A stretch of 46,663 bases of DNA, from contig NW_008705581.1 of the NCBI RefSeq assembly GCF_000186865.1, positions 573,817-620,479 of the forward strand, read 5' to 3'. Below are positions 45,273 through 46,663 of the stretch, piece after piece. Under the pieces are notes generated by a model. The model worked only from the letters and a program-made list of their open reading frames with translations. It did not search any database and was not told the origin of the DNA. Origin of the DNA: Aureococcus anophagefferens (taxonomy: Eukaryota > Sar > Pelagophyceae > Pelagomonadales > Pelagomonadaceae). Each line of letters starts with the position of its first letter. The stretch's first letter is position 1. The translations under genes and the position numbers were made by a program.

Positions 45273-46280
45273 CTATCGGTCCGCGGCCCCCGGTAGCTTG
45301 CCCGCGTCCGGCGGCGCGAAGAGGTCCGCGCCGCCGTAGAAGAAGGCGAGGGACGCGAGCATGACGCCCGAGCCGAGCGCGGACGCGGCGCCGACGGGCG
45401 TGCCGAAGCACGCGTAGGACGCGGCGGCCGTCGCGGGGATGGTCAGCGCCGACGCGTAGGTCTTGGCGATGGAGTCGGCGTAGCGCAGCATGAAGGACAC
45501 GGCGAGGCCGCAGCAGCCGTTCGCGACGGTCGCGACGCTGCCCCAGACGTTGAAGCCGGCGAAGAGCGGGCTCGCGCCCGCGCCGACCTCGCCGCGGTAG
45601 AGGAGCGCGGCGAGGTTCGCGGCGATGCCGAAGGCGTAGAGCTGCATGTTCTGGAAGTGGATGGAGCTCCGCGTGCCCTTCATGAACGCCTCCGTGAAGA
45701 CGCCCATCGTCGCGCTTAGACCGACGCACGCGACGGCCGACGCGTAGCCGTAGGCGCGGTCGCCTAACCGCAGGAACGCCGCGCCGTCGCCGGCGCAGTC
45801 CGGTGCGACCTGGGACGACGCCGCGCCGAGCGTGAGGAGCACGAGCGCGAGCCAGCGGCCGGTATCGAGTTTCCGCTTGAGGAGGTAGCGGCCCGCGAGG
45901 CCCGTCGCGACGATCTTGAGATTGCCCAAAATCTGGAACGTGGGCGCGTCGACGTAGTAGAGCGTGACGAAGTTGAGGTTGTTGAGCACCTGGTACGCGA
46001 CGCCGGGCACCGCGGCGGCCGCGAGCGTCTTCGTCGTGAAGTAGAGCGCGCGGCGCCGGTCCGCGTCCGGCGCGCCCCACACCTCGCGCGCGAGGCACAG
46101 GGCGCTGAGCGCGATCTTGAAGACCTCGGAGAGGAGCGTCGACGCGACGACCTTGTAGGGGTACTCGCCGCCCTCCTTGCTCGCGGCGGCGGCCATGGCC
46201 TGCAGCACGCTGAAGCCGCAGAGCAGCAGCGCCACGAGCGGCGTCGGGAGCCGCGCCTTCTCGGGGTGCTGCTCGCCCAT
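45273..46280 (-). CDS. Nucleotide-sugar transporter (SLC35A type)
   Basis: 335 residues from ATG 46280 (MGEQHPEKARL). The frame continues upstream to 46598 without a stop, but that part is low-complexity. Ten hydrophobic helices are expected. Family motifs are FVTLYYVDAPTFQILGNLKI (the SLC35A 'LDAATYQVxxQLKI' site), then FQNMQLYAFGI (equivalent to the RNIQLxxFG segment) and KTYASALTIPATAAAS near the C-terminus. Such proteins exchange cytosolic UDP- or CMP-sugars for the nucleoside monophosphate at the Golgi or ER membrane; the sugar cannot be told from sequence. It lies 58 nt from the convergent K+ channel stop. Confidence 0.88.
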   Translation of the reverse strand: MGEQHPEKARLPTPLVALLLCGFSVLQAMAAAASKEGGEYPYKVVASTLLSEVFKIALSALCLAREVWGAPDADRRRALYFTTKTLAAAAVPGVAYQVLNNLNFVTLYYVDAPTFQILGNLKIVATGLAGRYLLKRKLDTGRWLALVLLTLGAASSQVAPDCAGDGAAFLRLGDRAYGYASAVACVGLSATMGVFTEAFMKGTRSSIHFQNMQLYAFGIAANLAALLYRGEVGAGASPLFAGFNVWGSVATVANGCCGLAVSFMLRYADSIAKTYASALTIPATAAASYACFGTPVGAASALGSGVMLASLAFFYGGADLFAPPDAGKLPGAADR

Positions 46281-46539
46281 GGCGCGCTGCGAAGAGTGCG
46301 GCGGCGGCGGCAGCGGCGCGGTAGCTGTCGCGCCGGGACGACTGCTGGGCGTCGGGCCCGGGCGGGCCTTGGTCAAGCTGCGGCACCTTCGCCAACAACA
46401 ACTCCGCCAGCCAGCTTGAACACTTGTTGAGCCAGTAAAACAACTCTGATTTTGGGAGCGAAAAAAACAATATCGTTTGGGCAGCCGCGCGCGTCGTCTC
46501 CAGGCCTCGGCAAGGGGCCCTTTTGCCTGGGCCCTACTC

Positions 46540-46663
46540 ATGCCGGCCCCTTCCGCGGCGCCGCTCTCGGCCCCGTCCGTCGCGCCCGTGCTGCCCACGG
46601 CGGCGCCCGTCGCGCCGGCGGCGGCGCCGATGGCGCCGCCGGCGCCCGTGGCCGCCGCGCCGC
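46540..46663. other. Low-complexity coding-like edge, strand uncertain
   Basis: Plus strand ATG 46540 opens an Ala/Pro-only frame (MPAPSAAPLSAPSVAP) to the window end. The minus strand reads Gly/Ala repeats (GATGAAVGSTGATDGAE) entering from the right. Either could belong to a gene beyond the edge. The repeats are too simple for a choice. Confidence 0.25.

Noticed and set aside
43792..45339. 515-codon frame over the K+ channel
   Set aside because: Arg-rich shadow of the 43655-45214 exon, which has helices and a selectivity filter.
1..46663. tRNA, rRNA or CRISPR-type arrays
   Set aside because: No cloverleaf, rRNA-like block or spacer-repeat array was recognised by reading; the repeats found are palindromes, short duplications and introners.

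Overview
This is a GC-rich nuclear genome fragment from a unicellular eukaryote. It is most likely a stramenopile alga close to the pelagophyte Aureococcus anophagefferens (an inference). The evidence is: very high GC at third codon positions; short introns, many with GC-AG borders; signal peptides followed by a Phe at the predicted cleavage site, as in plastid-targeted stramenopile proteins; a lineage-typical small Cys/Trp domain; and, above all, ten introns that are near-identical 190-212 nt 'introner' elements with terminal inverted repeats and 8-bp target-site duplications. Such intron-generating elements have been reported before in Micromonas and Aureococcus. A run of 50 Ns (20654-20703) shows this is draft assembly.

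Layout. 1-900: edge of a minus-strand gene, then clusters of the palindrome GGTAATTACC. 1.2-7.7 kb (+): a TRIC-type cation channel and the complete DNA polymerase alpha catalytic subunit. 8.3-9.4 kb: one secreted Cys-domain exon and unclear sequence. 9.4-15.2 kb (-): four co-oriented genes, namely two paralogous single-pass membrane proteins flanking a Calx-beta/ABC-like protein whose ATPase motifs are all lost, and a small LOV-like PAS protein lacking the photoactive Cys. 15.3-16 kb: weak coding remnants. 16-20.3 kb (+): a plastid/thylakoid-targeted methyltransferase and a coiled-coil protein, each split by an introner. 20.3-21.5 kb (-): U2 snRNP A' with a C-terminal SAP motif. 22.0-23.6 kb (+): an oxidoreductase fused to a MazG-type dCTP pyrophosphatase. 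23.6-27.3 kb (-): an adenylation-carrier-membrane acyltransferase fusion. 27.6-33.1 kb (+): a seven-exon ubiquitin-specific protease containing four introners. 33.3-37.8 kb: an unknown protein, a DHHC palmitoyltransferase, a secreted protein, a plastid Rieske-like protein with all-Cys ligands and a second methyltransferase. 38-40 kb (-): a TPR-like membrane protein with two introners. 40.2-41.5 kb: a MIF homologue and a DUF1997 protein. 41.6-42.4 kb: a non-autonomous TIR-bounded element. 42.5-46.3 kb: a cyclic-nucleotide-binding K+ channel and a nucleotide-sugar transporter.

Genes are packed tightly. Four convergent pairs are separated by 58, 48, 11 and -4 nt. No operon-like pathway links the genes; the unifying feature is intron birth by DNA transposons. 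In every introner the acceptor AG is the outer end of the element and the donor GC or GT is the first two bases of the duplicated target, so the insertion is removed exactly. The seven ordinary introns I can place all end in TAG, whereas all ten introners end in CAG. Three otherwise intact genes carry one single-base frameshift each, which I attribute mainly to draft sequence error.
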